Origin: Pseudonocardia asaccharolytica DSM 44247 = NBRC 16224
GTDB taxonomy: Bacteria > Actinomycetota > Actinomycetes > Mycobacteriales > Pseudonocardiaceae
Length of the DNA: 64,000 nucleotides
Direction of reading: 5' to 3'
Assembly (NCBI RefSeq): GCF_000423625.1
Contig: NZ_AUII01000018.1
Location: 1-64,000 of the forward strand
This document shows, piece by piece, positions 8,956 through 17,410 of this stretch; position 1 is the stretch's first letter, and each line of letters starts with the position of its first letter. The notes under the pieces were generated by a model. It saw nothing but the letters and a program-made list of their open reading frames with translations. It was not told the origin of the DNA and did no database searches. Both the position numbers and the translations under genes were made by a program.

Positions 8956-8978
8956 CACTGTTACGCACTCACAGGGGG
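8927..8978. repeat. Palindromic repeat copy 2, perfect 25-bp arms
   Basis: The core arm TGAGTGCGTAACAGTGTT is followed by a CT centre and its exact reverse complement. The stem is lengthened outwards by CCCCCTG/CAGGGGG, giving 25 paired bases on each side. The nucleoside hydrolase stop TAA (8953-8955) sits at the centre, and the convergent LuxR gene stops at 8980. It is likely a bidirectional terminator. There is no U-rich tract, which is usual in high-GC actinobacteria. Confidence 0.93.
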
Positions 8979-8979
8979 A

Positions 8980-9663
8980 TCAGGCGAGGCCGTTCTCGAT
9001 CGCGTACCGCACGAGTGCGGCGCGTCCGGAAAGCCCGAGCTTCCGCAGCATGCGCTGGACGTGGTTCTCGACCGTGCGCGGCGACAGGACCAGCCGGCCC
9101 GCGATCTGCCGCGCCGTGAGTCCCTCGACGACCAGGCGCAGCACCTGCGACTCCCGCTCGGTCAGCCGCGGCGCCCCGGCCTGCACGCCGCCGCTGTAGG
9201 CCTCGAGCACCCCCGCGGCCAGCCCCGGACTGAACACCGTCTCCCCCGCCGCGACGCGCCGCACGGCATCGGGGACTGCGATCCAATCGGCGGTGCGCAC
9301 GACGAACCCGGCCGCGCCCGCGCGGACCGCGTCGAGCACCAGATCGTGGTCCGTCTTCGCCGCGACGGCGAGCACCGGCACCGCGGGCAGCGCCACCACC
9401 AGCGACGCGACGTGGTCGACGCCCCCGCCGACATCGACGACGACGACCGTGCCGGGCCCGGTCAGCGGCGGGACCGCCGCCGCGGCGGCAACAGCGCCCG
9501 ACACCGCGAGCCCGGCCGCACGCAGGTCGGCGGCCAGCCCGTCCGCCGCCGCCCCCTCCGCCAGCACGACCACATCGGGCGACGCAGCGCCCATCCACTC
9601 GCGGCGTCCGGTCGGGGCCTTCGGCGAGCACCGGATCGAGGACTCGCTCGCAACCTCGCTCAT
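8980..9663 (-). CDS. LuxR-family regulator with an atypical receiver-like N-terminal domain
   Basis: A 227-residue protein. The C-terminal 65 residues are a clear LuxR/GerE helix-turn-helix: LTERESQVLRLVVEGLTARQ, then LSPRTVENHVQRMLRKLGLS. The N-terminal part looks like a response-regulator receiver (VVVVDVGGGVDH, then AGAAGFVVRTADWIAVPDAV). The acidic pair that normally binds magnesium is replaced (VVVLAEG), so phosphorylation in the usual way is doubtful. The ATG at 9663 has GGAGGT seven bases upstream; a frame extending to 9756 adds non-conserved residues. No histidine kinase is nearby. Confidence 0.8.
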   Translation of the reverse strand: MSEVASESSIRCSPKAPTGRREWMGAASPDVVVLAEGAAADGLAADLRAAGLAVSGAVAAAAAVPPLTGPGTVVVVDVGGGVDHVASLVVALPAVPVLAVAAKTDHDLVLDAVRAGAAGFVVRTADWIAVPDAVRRVAAGETVFSPGLAAGVLEAYSGGVQAGAPRLTERESQVLRLVVEGLTARQIAGRLVLSPRTVENHVQRMLRKLGLSGRAALVRYAIENGLA

Positions 9664-9801
9664 CGCGCACCTCCGCACCGGATGCTGCCATCGCCGGCGG
9701 TGCGGTCCGTCCCGCATCGAACGGTGCCACCCGGACGATCGAGGATGATCACTCATGGCGCGCCGGCTGCCGTGACGCAGCGTCAGCCCACGCCGGCAGC
9801 G

Positions 9802-10752
9802 CTACGCCGTCCCGGTGATCAGCGCGTTGTAGAACCACCCGCGCGGCACCACGCGGGACAGCACATGTCGATCCAACCAGGACAGTCGCTGCCAGCCGTG
9901 GTAGGCGAACATCGCCCAGCGCGCGCCGAGCCGTCCCGTCGGCACCGCGGCCTCGAACGTGCGGACCGGCCAGCCGAGCATCGCGGCGGTGAACTCCTCG
10001 GTCGCCACCCGCACGTCGGCCGCCCCCGCGCGACGGGCGATGGCCGCCAGGTCGTCGGGATCGAACACATGCTGGTCGACGACGGCCTCCAGCGCGGCCG
10101 CCCGCGACGACTCGTCGAGCTCGACCTGCGGGCGCCGCCAGCTCCGCAATCCCGGCAGCCGGGTGACGGTCGTGACGGCCTTCCAGGTCAGCGACCCGAG
10201 CCTGCGGGCATAGCGGTCGCCGATCCGGGTCGGCTCACCGGCGAAGACGAACCGGCCGCCGGGACGCAGCACGCGCAGCACCTCGCGCAACGCCGCCTCC
10301 ACGTCGGGGATGTGGTGCAGGACCGCATGCCCGACGACGACGTCGAACGAGTCGTCGTCGTACGGGATCCGCTCGGCGTCGGCGACCCGGCCGTCGACCC
10401 TGCCGTCGCCGAGGTCGAGGCGCTCGGCGTTGCGCAGCGCGGCCTGCACCATTCCGGGCGAGAGATCGGTCACCGAGCCCCACGCCGCAAGACCGGCCTG
10501 CATGAGGTTGAGCAGGAAGAACCCGGTGCCACAGCCCAGCTCCAGCGCCCGGCCGTAGGGCCAGTCGGCGTCCCCGGCGATGGCGCGGAACCGGTCGGCG
10601 GCGTAGGTGATACAGCGCTCGTCGTAGGAGATCGACCACTTGTCGTCGTACGAGCCGGCCTCCCAGTCGTGGTACAGCACGTTGGCCAGCTTCGGATCGT
10701 GCCGCGCCGCCGCCACCTGCTCGGCGGTCGCGTGCGGGTTCGGCACCGGCAC
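9802..10752 (-). CDS. Class I SAM-dependent methyltransferase (Rv3038c-like)
   Basis: A protein of about 316 residues. After VPNPHATAEQV and YHDWEAGSYDDKWSISYDERC comes motif I, ALELGCGTGFFLLNLMQAGL. VVVGHAVLHHIPDVEAALRE and VLRPGGRFVFAGEPT complete the Rossmann methyltransferase core. The C-terminal 90 residues are specific to this actinobacterial subfamily. Mycobacteria have this gene immediately before echA17 and an ABC ATPase, as here, so synteny supports the call. The substrate is unknown, though the neighbourhood suggests lipid or glycan methylation. The GTG at 10752 follows GAGGGGCGG; a longer frame to 10881 would read through a 60-nt inverted repeat and is less likely. Confidence 0.78.
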   Translation of the reverse strand: MPVPNPHATAEQVAAARHDPKLANVLYHDWEAGSYDDKWSISYDERCITYAADRFRAIAGDADWPYGRALELGCGTGFFLLNLMQAGLAAWGSVTDLSPGMVQAALRNAERLDLGDGRVDGRVADAERIPYDDDSFDVVVGHAVLHHIPDVEAALREVLRVLRPGGRFVFAGEPTRIGDRYARRLGSLTWKAVTTVTRLPGLRSWRRPQVELDESSRAAALEAVVDQHVFDPDDLAAIARRAGAADVRVATEEFTAAMLGWPVRTFEAAVPTGRLGARWAMFAYHGWQRLSWLDRHVLSRVVPRGWFYNALITGTA

Positions 10753-10770
10753 CGGGGTCCGCCCCTCGGA

Positions 10771-10830
10771 GATCGTCGGATGTGGGACACCGGCGTCACC
10801 GGTGACGCCGCCGACCCACATCCGACGATC
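10771..10830. repeat. 60-nt near-perfect inverted repeat in the echA-methyltransferase gap
   Basis: Two 30-nt halves are complementary at 27 of 30 positions with no loop. The outer arm is GATCGTCGGATGTGGG and the centre is the perfect palindrome GGCGTCACCGGTGACGCC; the mismatches fall at ACAC versus TCGG between them. It lies 96 nt after the enoyl-CoA hydratase stop and just before the methyltransferase start, with both genes on the minus strand. It may be a terminator, an attenuator or a palindromic element of a second family. No second copy was seen in the window. Confidence 0.85.
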
Positions 10831-10925
10831 ATGCACGGTCACGGCCTTCGGGAAAGGGTTCGGAACGAGCCCGGGTGTCACTCATCGGTCACCAGCGTAG
10901 CCAGGGATCGGCAGCCGACCGGGGC

Positions 10926-11705
10926 TCAGCGTCCGGTGAAGCTCGCCTTCCCCGGACCGTTCTCGATGAACGACTGCATACCGATGGTCCGGTCCTCGGT
11001 GGCGAACAACCCGGCGAACACGTCGGACTCGATGTCCAGGCCGGTGCGCAGGTCGGTGTCGAGGCCCCCGTCGATCGCCTTCTTCGCCGCGGCGTAGGCC
11101 AGCGCCGGACCGTTGGCGAACTGCCCGGCGTACTCGAGCGCGCGGCTGTAGACCTGATCGGCCGGCACGACCTCGTCGACCAGCCCGATGGCCAGCGCCT
11201 CCTGCGCGTCCACGAACCGCCCGGTGTAGACCATGTCCTTCGCCCGCGCCGGACCGATCAGCCGGGCGAGCCGCTGGGTGCCGCCGCCGCCGGGGATGAT
11301 GCCGAGCAGGATCTCCGGGACGCCGAACTTGGCGTTGTCGCCCACGATCCGCCGATCGGTACTCAGCGCGACCTCGAGACCGCCGCCCAGTGCGTAACCG
11401 GTGACCGCGGCGATCGTCGGCTTCGGAATCGTCGAGATCGCACCGAGCCCGGCGGACAGCCGCCGCGCGACCGGGGCCATGTCCACATAGGACATGGTGG
11501 ACATCTCCTTGACGTCCGCGCCGGCCGCGAAGACCTTCTCCCCGCCGTAGACGACGACCGCGCGGATGTCGTCGCGCCGCGTCGCCTCGGCGGCGAGCTC
11601 GAGCAACTCCTCCTGCATCTGGCGGTTCAGCGCGTTCATCGGCGGCCGGTCGAGACGGATGGTGCCCACGCCGTTGTCGACCTCGAGGCTCACGAACTCA
11701 GTCAC
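10926..11705 (-). CDS. Enoyl-CoA hydratase/isomerase (crotonase family)
   Basis: A 259-residue crotonase. VGTIRLDRPPMNALNRQ is the typical opening. GGEKVFAAGADVKEM forms part of the CoA oxyanion hole, and VTGYALGGGLEVALSTD provides the second oxyanion glycine. ILLGIIPGGGGTQRLARLIG carries an acidic residue region used for hydration. It would hydrate trans-2-enoyl-CoA in fatty-acid oxidation. In mycobacteria echA17 holds the same place between the Rv3038c-like methyltransferase and the ABC ATPase. The GTG at 11705 is taken as start (VTEFVSLEV); a GTG at 11714 is an alternative. Confidence 0.85.
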   Translation of the reverse strand: MTEFVSLEVDNGVGTIRLDRPPMNALNRQMQEELLELAAEATRRDDIRAVVVYGGEKVFAAGADVKEMSTMSYVDMAPVARRLSAGLGAISTIPKPTIAAVTGYALGGGLEVALSTDRRIVGDNAKFGVPEILLGIIPGGGGTQRLARLIGPARAKDMVYTGRFVDAQEALAIGLVDEVVPADQVYSRALEYAGQFANGPALAYAAAKKAIDGGLDTDLRTGLDIESDVFAGLFATEDRTIGMQSFIENGPGKASFTGR

Positions 11706-11762
11706 GCCGCGCACCCTAACCCGCCCCGACCGGCCGGCCGAGCACAGGACGTGAATCTCACC

Positions 11763-12596
11763 TCAGCGCAGCCACGCCGAATACCGGCCGCGGCGACGCT
11801 GCACCGCCAGTGGCAGGTCGAACGTCACCGACAGGTTCTCGTCGGTGAGCACGTCGTCGAGCAGCCCGGCGGCCACGACCCGGCCCGCGCGCACCAGCAG
11901 GCCGTGGGTGTAGCCGGGCGGGATCTCCTCGACGTGGTGGGTGACCAGCACCGACGCCGGCGCGTCCGGATCGGCGGCCAGCGCCGCGAGCCGGCCGACC
12001 AGATCCTCGCGCCCGCCGAGGTCGAGACCGGCCGCGGGCTCGTCGAGCAGCAGCAGCTCGGGATCGGTCATCAGGGCGCGGGCGATCAGCGTCCGCTTGC
12101 GTTCGCCCTCCGACAACGTTCCGAACGCCCGGCCGGCCAGCCGCTCGACCCCCAACGCGGCCAGCAGGTGCCGGGCCCGGTCGGTGTCGGTCGAGTCGTA
12201 ACGCTCCCGCCAGCGGCCGAGCACGCCGTACCCGGCACTCACCACGACGTCGCTGACGATCTCGTCGCCGGGGACCCGCGACCCGAGGTTCGCGGTGGCG
12301 AACCCGATGCGCGGGCGCAGCTCGAACACGTTCACCCGGCCCAGCCGCTCGCCGAGCACATGCACCGTGCCCACCGTCGGATGCAGCTCCGCGGCGGCCA
12401 GCCGCAGCAGCGTCGTCTTGCCCGCACCGTTGGGACCGAGCACGACCCAACGCTCGTCGAGCTCGACCGACCAGGCGACGCCGGCGATCAACGTCGTGAC
12501 GCCGCGGCGCACGTCCACCCCGTCCATATGGATGACGAGATCGGCGAGATCGCGGTCGGTGACGATCGGCTCAGGCAGGGATCCGGGCGAGGCCAC
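11763..12596 (-). CDS. ABC transporter ATP-binding protein (Rv3041c-like)
   Basis: A 277-residue ATPase. The Walker A motif is VVLGPNGAGKTTLLRLAA, the signature is GTLSEGERKRTLIARAL, the Walker B is ELLLLDEPAAGLDL and the switch histidine is in SVLVTHHVEEIP. No membrane component is adjacent, so its partner is not known. The same lone ATPase follows echA17 in mycobacteria. The GTG at 12596 has GAGG upstream at good spacing. It is divergent from glgX (start 12617) with only 20 bp between the starts, so the two promoters must overlap or lie within the coding regions. Confidence 0.85.
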   Translation of the reverse strand: MASPGSLPEPIVTDRDLADLVIHMDGVDVRRGVTTLIAGVAWSVELDERWVVLGPNGAGKTTLLRLAAAELHPTVGTVHVLGERLGRVNVFELRPRIGFATANLGSRVPGDEIVSDVVVSAGYGVLGRWRERYDSTDTDRARHLLAALGVERLAGRAFGTLSEGERKRTLIARALMTDPELLLLDEPAAGLDLGGREDLVGRLAALAADPDAPASVLVTHHVEEIPPGYTHGLLVRAGRVVAAGLLDDVLTDENLSVTFDLPLAVQRRRGRYSAWLR

Positions 12597-12616
12597 GCGC
12601 TCTATCCTCGCCGATC

Positions 12617-14647
12617 GTGCCGGTCTTCCCACTGGGTGCCCATGTCGACGACGGCGGGGCGCGCTTTGCGGTCGCCTCGACCAGCGCGGACGCCGTCGAG
12701 GTATGCCTTGTGGACGACGTGGACGAAGGCCCGAACGGCCCGCTGACCGAGCGACGCATCGAGCTCACCGAACAGACCTTCGGGGTCTGGCACGGGCATG
12801 TCCCCGGTGTGCGCCCCGGGCAGCGCTACGGCTACCGGGTACACGGTCCCTATCACCCGTGGGACGGCGTGCGCGCCAACCCCGCCAAGATCCTCGTCGA
12901 CCCCTACGCGAAGCAGATCACCGGTCGCGTCACCGATCTCGGCGCCGCCCGCGGCTGGTGCGACGACCCGATGACCGGCCCGCCGAGCCCGGTCGACTCG
13001 CTCGGGCACGTCCCGCTCTCGGTGGTGACCGCGCCGCGCACCGGGCCGCCGGGGCCGCGTCCGGGTGTCCCGTGGTCGGAGACCGTCATCGCCGAGGTGC
13101 ACGTTCGCGGCTACACGATGCGCCACCCCGACGTCCCGCCCCAGCAGCGGGGCAGCTACCTCGGCCTCGCGCACCCCGCCGTGATCGCGCACCTGCAACG
13201 GATCGGCGTCACGTCGGTCGAACTGCTGCCGGTCGCCGCGATCGTCGACGAACCGCCGCTGCTCGACCGCGGCGCACCGAACTACTGGGGCTATTCGACA
13301 CTGGGCTTCATGGCCCCGCACGCCGGGTACGCGAGCGTTCCCGGCGCCGAGCTCACCGAGTTCGCGGCGATGGTCGAAGCGCTGCACGCGGCCGGGATCG
13401 AGGTCATCCTCGACATGGTCCCCAACCACACGTGCGAGGGTGGCGTGGCGGGAACGACGCTGTGCTACCGCGGGCTCGACGCGCGGGCGTACTACTCACT
13501 GACCCCGGACGGTCACGACGCCGACATCACCGGCTGCGGCAACACCCTGGACTCCGGCTCGCCCACGGTGATCCGCCTGGTCTGCGACGCGCTGCGGTAC
13601 TGGGTGACGGCGTTCGGCGTCGACGGCTTCCGCATCGACCTCGCGAGCGTGCTCGGCCGCCCCCGCTCCGGCCCGTTCGACCCGCACGCCCCGTTGCTCA
13701 CCGCGATCACCGTCGACCCGGTCCTCTCGACGACGAAGCTGATCGCCGAGCCCTGGGACGCCACCGCGGAGGGCTACCGGGTCGGAGGCTTCGGCGTCGC
13801 CTGGTCGGAGTGGAACGGGCGCTACCGCGACGCCGTGCGCGACTTCTGGCGCGGACACGGCCGGATCGGCGAGCTGGCCTCGCGGATCACCGGCAGCTCG
13901 GACATCTACGCGCTGTCCCGGCGGCGGCCCTGGGCGTCGATCAACTTCGTCACCGCGCACGACGGCTTCACGCTGCGCGACCTCGTTTCCTACGAGCGCA
14001 AGCACAACGAGGCCAACGGCGAGGAGAGCCGGGACGGCTCCGAGGACAACCGCTCGCAGAACTTCGGCGTCGAGGGCGAGAGCGCCTCGCCGGTGATCCG
14101 GGCGCGGCGGCTGGCCACCGCGCGGGCGATGCTCGCGACGCTGCTGCTGTCCACCGGCACCCCGATGCTGCTGGGGGGCGACGAGCGCTGGCGCACCCAG
14201 GGCGGCAACAACAACGCCTACTGCCTCGACGACGAGACGACGTGGATCGACTGGTCGGCCTGTGCGGGAACGCCCGAGCAGCTGACGGATTTCATCGCGC
14301 GCGTCGCCGCGCTGCGCCGCTCGCATCCGGGCCTGCGCCGCGACCGCTTCTTCACCGACACCGATGCGACGTGGTGGCATCCGTCGGGACGGCGGATGAC
14401 CGACCAGGACTGGCACGAACCCCATGCGCACACCGTCGGGCTGCTCACCCGTGACCGGCTCCTGCTGATGCACGGCGCCGCCGCGGCGGTGGCCTGCACG
14501 CTGCCGACGGAGGGCGCGTTCCGTCCGGTGCTGGACACCAGCACGGATGATGGCCGACCGGTCTCGACCCGGCCGTTTCCCGGCGGCGCGACGATCACGC
14601 TGCCCCCGCACTCCCTGGTGCTCCTCCGCCGTCCGGTGAGTGCGTAA
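12617..14647 (+). CDS. glgX: Glycogen debranching enzyme GlgX (GH13 isoamylase type)
   Basis: A 676-residue enzyme. An N-terminal beta-sandwich (VFPLGAHVDDGGARFAVAST, YGYRVHGPYHPWDGVRANP) is followed by a GH13 barrel with VILDMVPNHTCEG, GFRIDLASVLGR (nucleophile Asp at about 341), LIAEPWDA (acid/base Glu at about 378) and FVTAHDGFTLRDLVSYERKH. It removes alpha-1,6 branches left by phosphorylase. It faces glgP convergently, and the two form a breakdown pair. The last codons GTG AGT GCG TAA are part of a palindromic repeat, so the final VSA residues come from the repeat. Confidence 0.93.
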   Translation: MPVFPLGAHVDDGGARFAVASTSADAVEVCLVDDVDEGPNGPLTERRIELTEQTFGVWHGHVPGVRPGQRYGYRVHGPYHPWDGVRANPAKILVDPYAKQITGRVTDLGAARGWCDDPMTGPPSPVDSLGHVPLSVVTAPRTGPPGPRPGVPWSETVIAEVHVRGYTMRHPDVPPQQRGSYLGLAHPAVIAHLQRIGVTSVELLPVAAIVDEPPLLDRGAPNYWGYSTLGFMAPHAGYASVPGAELTEFAAMVEALHAAGIEVILDMVPNHTCEGGVAGTTLCYRGLDARAYYSLTPDGHDADITGCGNTLDSGSPTVIRLVCDALRYWVTAFGVDGFRIDLASVLGRPRSGPFDPHAPLLTAITVDPVLSTTKLIAEPWDATAEGYRVGGFGVAWSEWNGRYRDAVRDFWRGHGRIGELASRITGSSDIYALSRRRPWASINFVTAHDGFTLRDLVSYERKHNEANGEESRDGSEDNRSQNFGVEGESASPVIRARRLATARAMLATLLLSTGTPMLLGGDERWRTQGGNNNAYCLDDETTWIDWSACAGTPEQLTDFIARVAALRRSHPGLRRDRFFTDTDATWWHPSGRRMTDQDWHEPHAHTVGLLTRDRLLLMHGAAAAVACTLPTEGAFRPVLDTSTDDGRPVSTRPFPGGATITLPPHSLVLLRRPVSA

Positions 14648-14682
14648 CAGTGTTGGAACACTGTTACGCACTCACCGGACGG
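14629..14682. repeat. Palindromic repeat copy 3, perfect 26-bp arms, between glgX and glgP
   Basis: The core arm TGAGTGCGTAACAGTGTT has a GG centre and its exact reverse complement. The stem is extended by CCGTCCGG/CCGGACGG, which on the left is glgX coding sequence. The repeat holds the glgX stop (14645-14647) and ends one base before the glgP stop (14683-14685, reverse strand). Its function is probably bidirectional termination of two convergent genes. Confidence 0.95.
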
Positions 14683-17259
14683 TTAGGCCAAGGCGACCTT
14701 GCCCAGCTCCGCCGGTGCGGCCAGTAGCGGATGCGCGGGCAGCACCCGGACCGTGTAGCCGGTGAGCCCGGCGTGCGGCAGCGGAACCACGGCCTCGAAC
14801 CGCGCCATCCCGTCGGTCCGGCCGATGTGCTTCATCGCCACGCTCACCGGGGCGTCGAGCTCGTCGGACTCGTCAACCCGCCCGACGACGGCCTCCACCG
14901 ACACGTCGGCCGGGTCCAGCCCGGCCAGATCGACCGCGGCCCGCACGGTCATCGGAGCCCCGACGACCGGTGTGTCCGGCAGCCCGGACGCGTCGACCCC
15001 GGCCACCGACACCCGCGACCACGCCGCGTTCAGCCGGGCCCGGTAGGCGGCCAGCTCCCTGGCCCCGGCGTAGTCGTCGGCGGCGATCGCCGCGGCCGCG
15101 CGCGCGGCGGGTGCGTACCAGCCCTGGACGTACTCGCGCACCATCCGGGTCGCCTGTACCTGCGGGCGCAGCGTGGCGAGCGTGTGCCGGACCAGCTCCA
15201 CCCAGCGGCTCGGCACCCCGTCGGTCCGCTCGTAGAACGCGGGCGCCACCTGGGTGGCCAGCAGCTCGTAGAGCGCGTTGGCCTCCAGGTCGTCGCGCCG
15301 GACGGGATCGGCGATCCCGTCGGCGGTCGGGATCGCCCAGCCGTTGGCGCCGTCGTAGAGCTCGTCCCACCACCCGTCGCGGATCGACAGGTTCAGCCCG
15401 CCGTTGAGGGCGGACTTCATCCCGGACGTCCCGCATGCCTCCAGCGGGCGCAGCGGGTTGTTCAGCCAGACGTCGCAGCCCCAGTACAGGACCCGGGCCA
15501 TCGACATGTCGTAGTCGGGCAGGAAGACGATGCGGTGCCGGACGGCCGAGTCGTCGGCGAACCGGACGATCTGCTGAATCAGTGCCTTGCCGCCGTCATC
15601 GGCCGGATGGGACTTGCCGGCGACGATCAGCTGGACCGGCCGGTGCGGGTCGAGCAGCAGGTCGCGCAGCCGGTCGGGGTTGCGCAGCATCAGAGTGAGC
15701 CGCTTGTAGGTGGGCACCCGGCGGGCGAACCCGACGGTGAGCACGTCGGGGTCGAAGACGTGGTCGGTCCAGCCCAGCTCGGGGGCCGAGGCCCCGCGCT
15801 CCAGCCACGCGGCCCGCACCCGGCGGCGCACCTCGTCCACCAGCCGCGACCGCAGCGTCGCGCGCAGCGCCCACAGCGTCGCATCGGAGACGACGTCCTC
15901 CGCGAGGGCCGCCGCGCCGCCGTCGCCGAGCAGCTCGGTGATCTCGCGGGCCTCCCAGGTCGGCCCATGCACCCCGTTGGTGACCGAGCCGATCGGCACC
16001 TCGTCGGTATCGAAGCCCTCCCACAGCCCGCCGAACATCTCCCGGGAGACACAGCCGTGCAGCTTGGACACCCCGTTGGCGCGCTGGGCGAGGCGAAGCC
16101 CCATATGCGCCATGTTGAACATGCTCGGGTTCTCCTCGGCGCCCAGCGCGATGACCCGGTCCGTGGGCACCCCGGGCAGCAGCCGGGAGCCGGTCTGCGC
16201 GCCGTCGTCCGGACTCGCGAAGTAGTGCTGGACGAGTTCGACGGGGAACCGGTCGATCCCGGCCGGAACGGGGGTGTGGGTGGTGAACACCGTCCCGGCC
16301 CGGACGGCGGAGACGGCCTCGTCGAAGCTCAGCGCTCCACCCGCGGAGCCCGCCGAGCGGTCCTGCAGCTCCCGGACCCGTTCGAGGCCGAGATGACCCG
16401 CATGACCCTCGTTGGTGTGGAAGACATCGGGTTCGGGATGTCCGGTGGCCGCGCAGAATGCGCGGACCGCGCGCACCCCGCCGATCCCGATGAGCAGTTC
16501 CTGCTTGATCCGGTGGTCCTGGTCGCCGCCGTAGAGCCGGTCGGTGACCCCGCGCAGGTCGGGGTCGTTGTCCTCGATGTCGGTGTCGAGCAGCAGCAGC
16601 GGGACGCGCCCGACCGCGGCCTGCCAGATCCGGGCCTTGAGCGAGCGGCCCGCGGGCATGCTCACCTCGACGAGCACCGGCGCGCCCGACCGGTCGGCCA
16701 GCAGCTGCAGCGGCAGCCCCTGCGGATCGAGAACCGGGTAGTGCTCGAGCTGCCAGCCGTCCAGCGACAGCGACTGCCGGAAGTACCCCGACCGGTAGAG
16801 CAGCCCGACGCCGATCACCGGGACACCGAGGTCGGACGCCGCCTTGAGATGGTCACCGGCGAGCACCCCCAGCCCACCCGAATAGTTGGGCAGCACCTCG
16901 CTGACGCCGAACTCCATGGAGAAGTAGCCGATCGCCGCGGGCAGCGAGGGGTCGTCCTCGCGCTCGTTCTGGTACCAGCGCGGGTCGCGGAGATAGGCCT
17001 CGAGGTCGTCGGCGAGCTCACGGACCGTGACGACGGTCTCGGCGTCCGCGGCCAGCTCGGCCAGCCGCGCGCTGCGGATCTCCCCGAGCAGCCGGACCGG
17101 ATCGTGCCCCACCCGCTCCCATGCCTCCGGGTCGAGCTGCGCGAACAGGTCCTGCGTCGGCGGGTGCCAGCTCCACCGGAGGTTGGTGGCCAATGTCTGC
17201 AGCGACGCGAGCTGCCGGGGTAGCTGGGCACGGACGGTGAAGCGACGCAAGGCTCTCAC
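14683..17259 (-). CDS. glgP: Alpha-glucan (glycogen) phosphorylase, GT35
   Basis: An 858-residue phosphorylase of the shorter bacterial/archaeal subtype. NLRWSWHPPTQDLFAQLDPE near the N-terminus and FSMEFGVSEVLPNYSGGLG are subtype motifs. FHTNEGHAGHLGLERV carries a substrate-site histidine. EACGTSGMKSALNGGLNLS is the pyridoxal-phosphate site with its lysine. It releases glucose-1-phosphate from alpha-1,4 chains and works with GlgX. The GTG at 17259 (VRALRRFTV) matches the usual family start; the extra 30 codons upstream are low complexity. It is divergent from glgE, with about 150 bp between starts that must contain both promoters. Confidence 0.93.
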   Translation of the reverse strand: MRALRRFTVRAQLPRQLASLQTLATNLRWSWHPPTQDLFAQLDPEAWERVGHDPVRLLGEIRSARLAELAADAETVVTVRELADDLEAYLRDPRWYQNEREDDPSLPAAIGYFSMEFGVSEVLPNYSGGLGVLAGDHLKAASDLGVPVIGVGLLYRSGYFRQSLSLDGWQLEHYPVLDPQGLPLQLLADRSGAPVLVEVSMPAGRSLKARIWQAAVGRVPLLLLDTDIEDNDPDLRGVTDRLYGGDQDHRIKQELLIGIGGVRAVRAFCAATGHPEPDVFHTNEGHAGHLGLERVRELQDRSAGSAGGALSFDEAVSAVRAGTVFTTHTPVPAGIDRFPVELVQHYFASPDDGAQTGSRLLPGVPTDRVIALGAEENPSMFNMAHMGLRLAQRANGVSKLHGCVSREMFGGLWEGFDTDEVPIGSVTNGVHGPTWEAREITELLGDGGAAALAEDVVSDATLWALRATLRSRLVDEVRRRVRAAWLERGASAPELGWTDHVFDPDVLTVGFARRVPTYKRLTLMLRNPDRLRDLLLDPHRPVQLIVAGKSHPADDGGKALIQQIVRFADDSAVRHRIVFLPDYDMSMARVLYWGCDVWLNNPLRPLEACGTSGMKSALNGGLNLSIRDGWWDELYDGANGWAIPTADGIADPVRRDDLEANALYELLATQVAPAFYERTDGVPSRWVELVRHTLATLRPQVQATRMVREYVQGWYAPAARAAAAIAADDYAGARELAAYRARLNAAWSRVSVAGVDASGLPDTPVVGAPMTVRAAVDLAGLDPADVSVEAVVGRVDESDELDAPVSVAMKHIGRTDGMARFEAVVPLPHAGLTGYTVRVLPAHPLLAAPAELGKVALA

Positions 17260-17410
17260 GCGGAACCAGCGTACGGGCCCCGCGCCGCGGCGCCGCACGC
17301 CACCGGGGCCCGGTGAACCGTCGGTGACATCCTCGGGTCCGCTCGCCACCCGTTACCGGCCGACCGGGCGGGGTAGGTAGCGTTTGTCGTGGACACGACG
17401 GGTAGGGAGC

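Noticed and set aside
10753-10881. Longer N-terminus for the 9802-10752 methyltransferase
   Set aside because: It would translate through the 60-nt inverted repeat, and the residues do not resemble the subfamily start VPNPHATAEQV.
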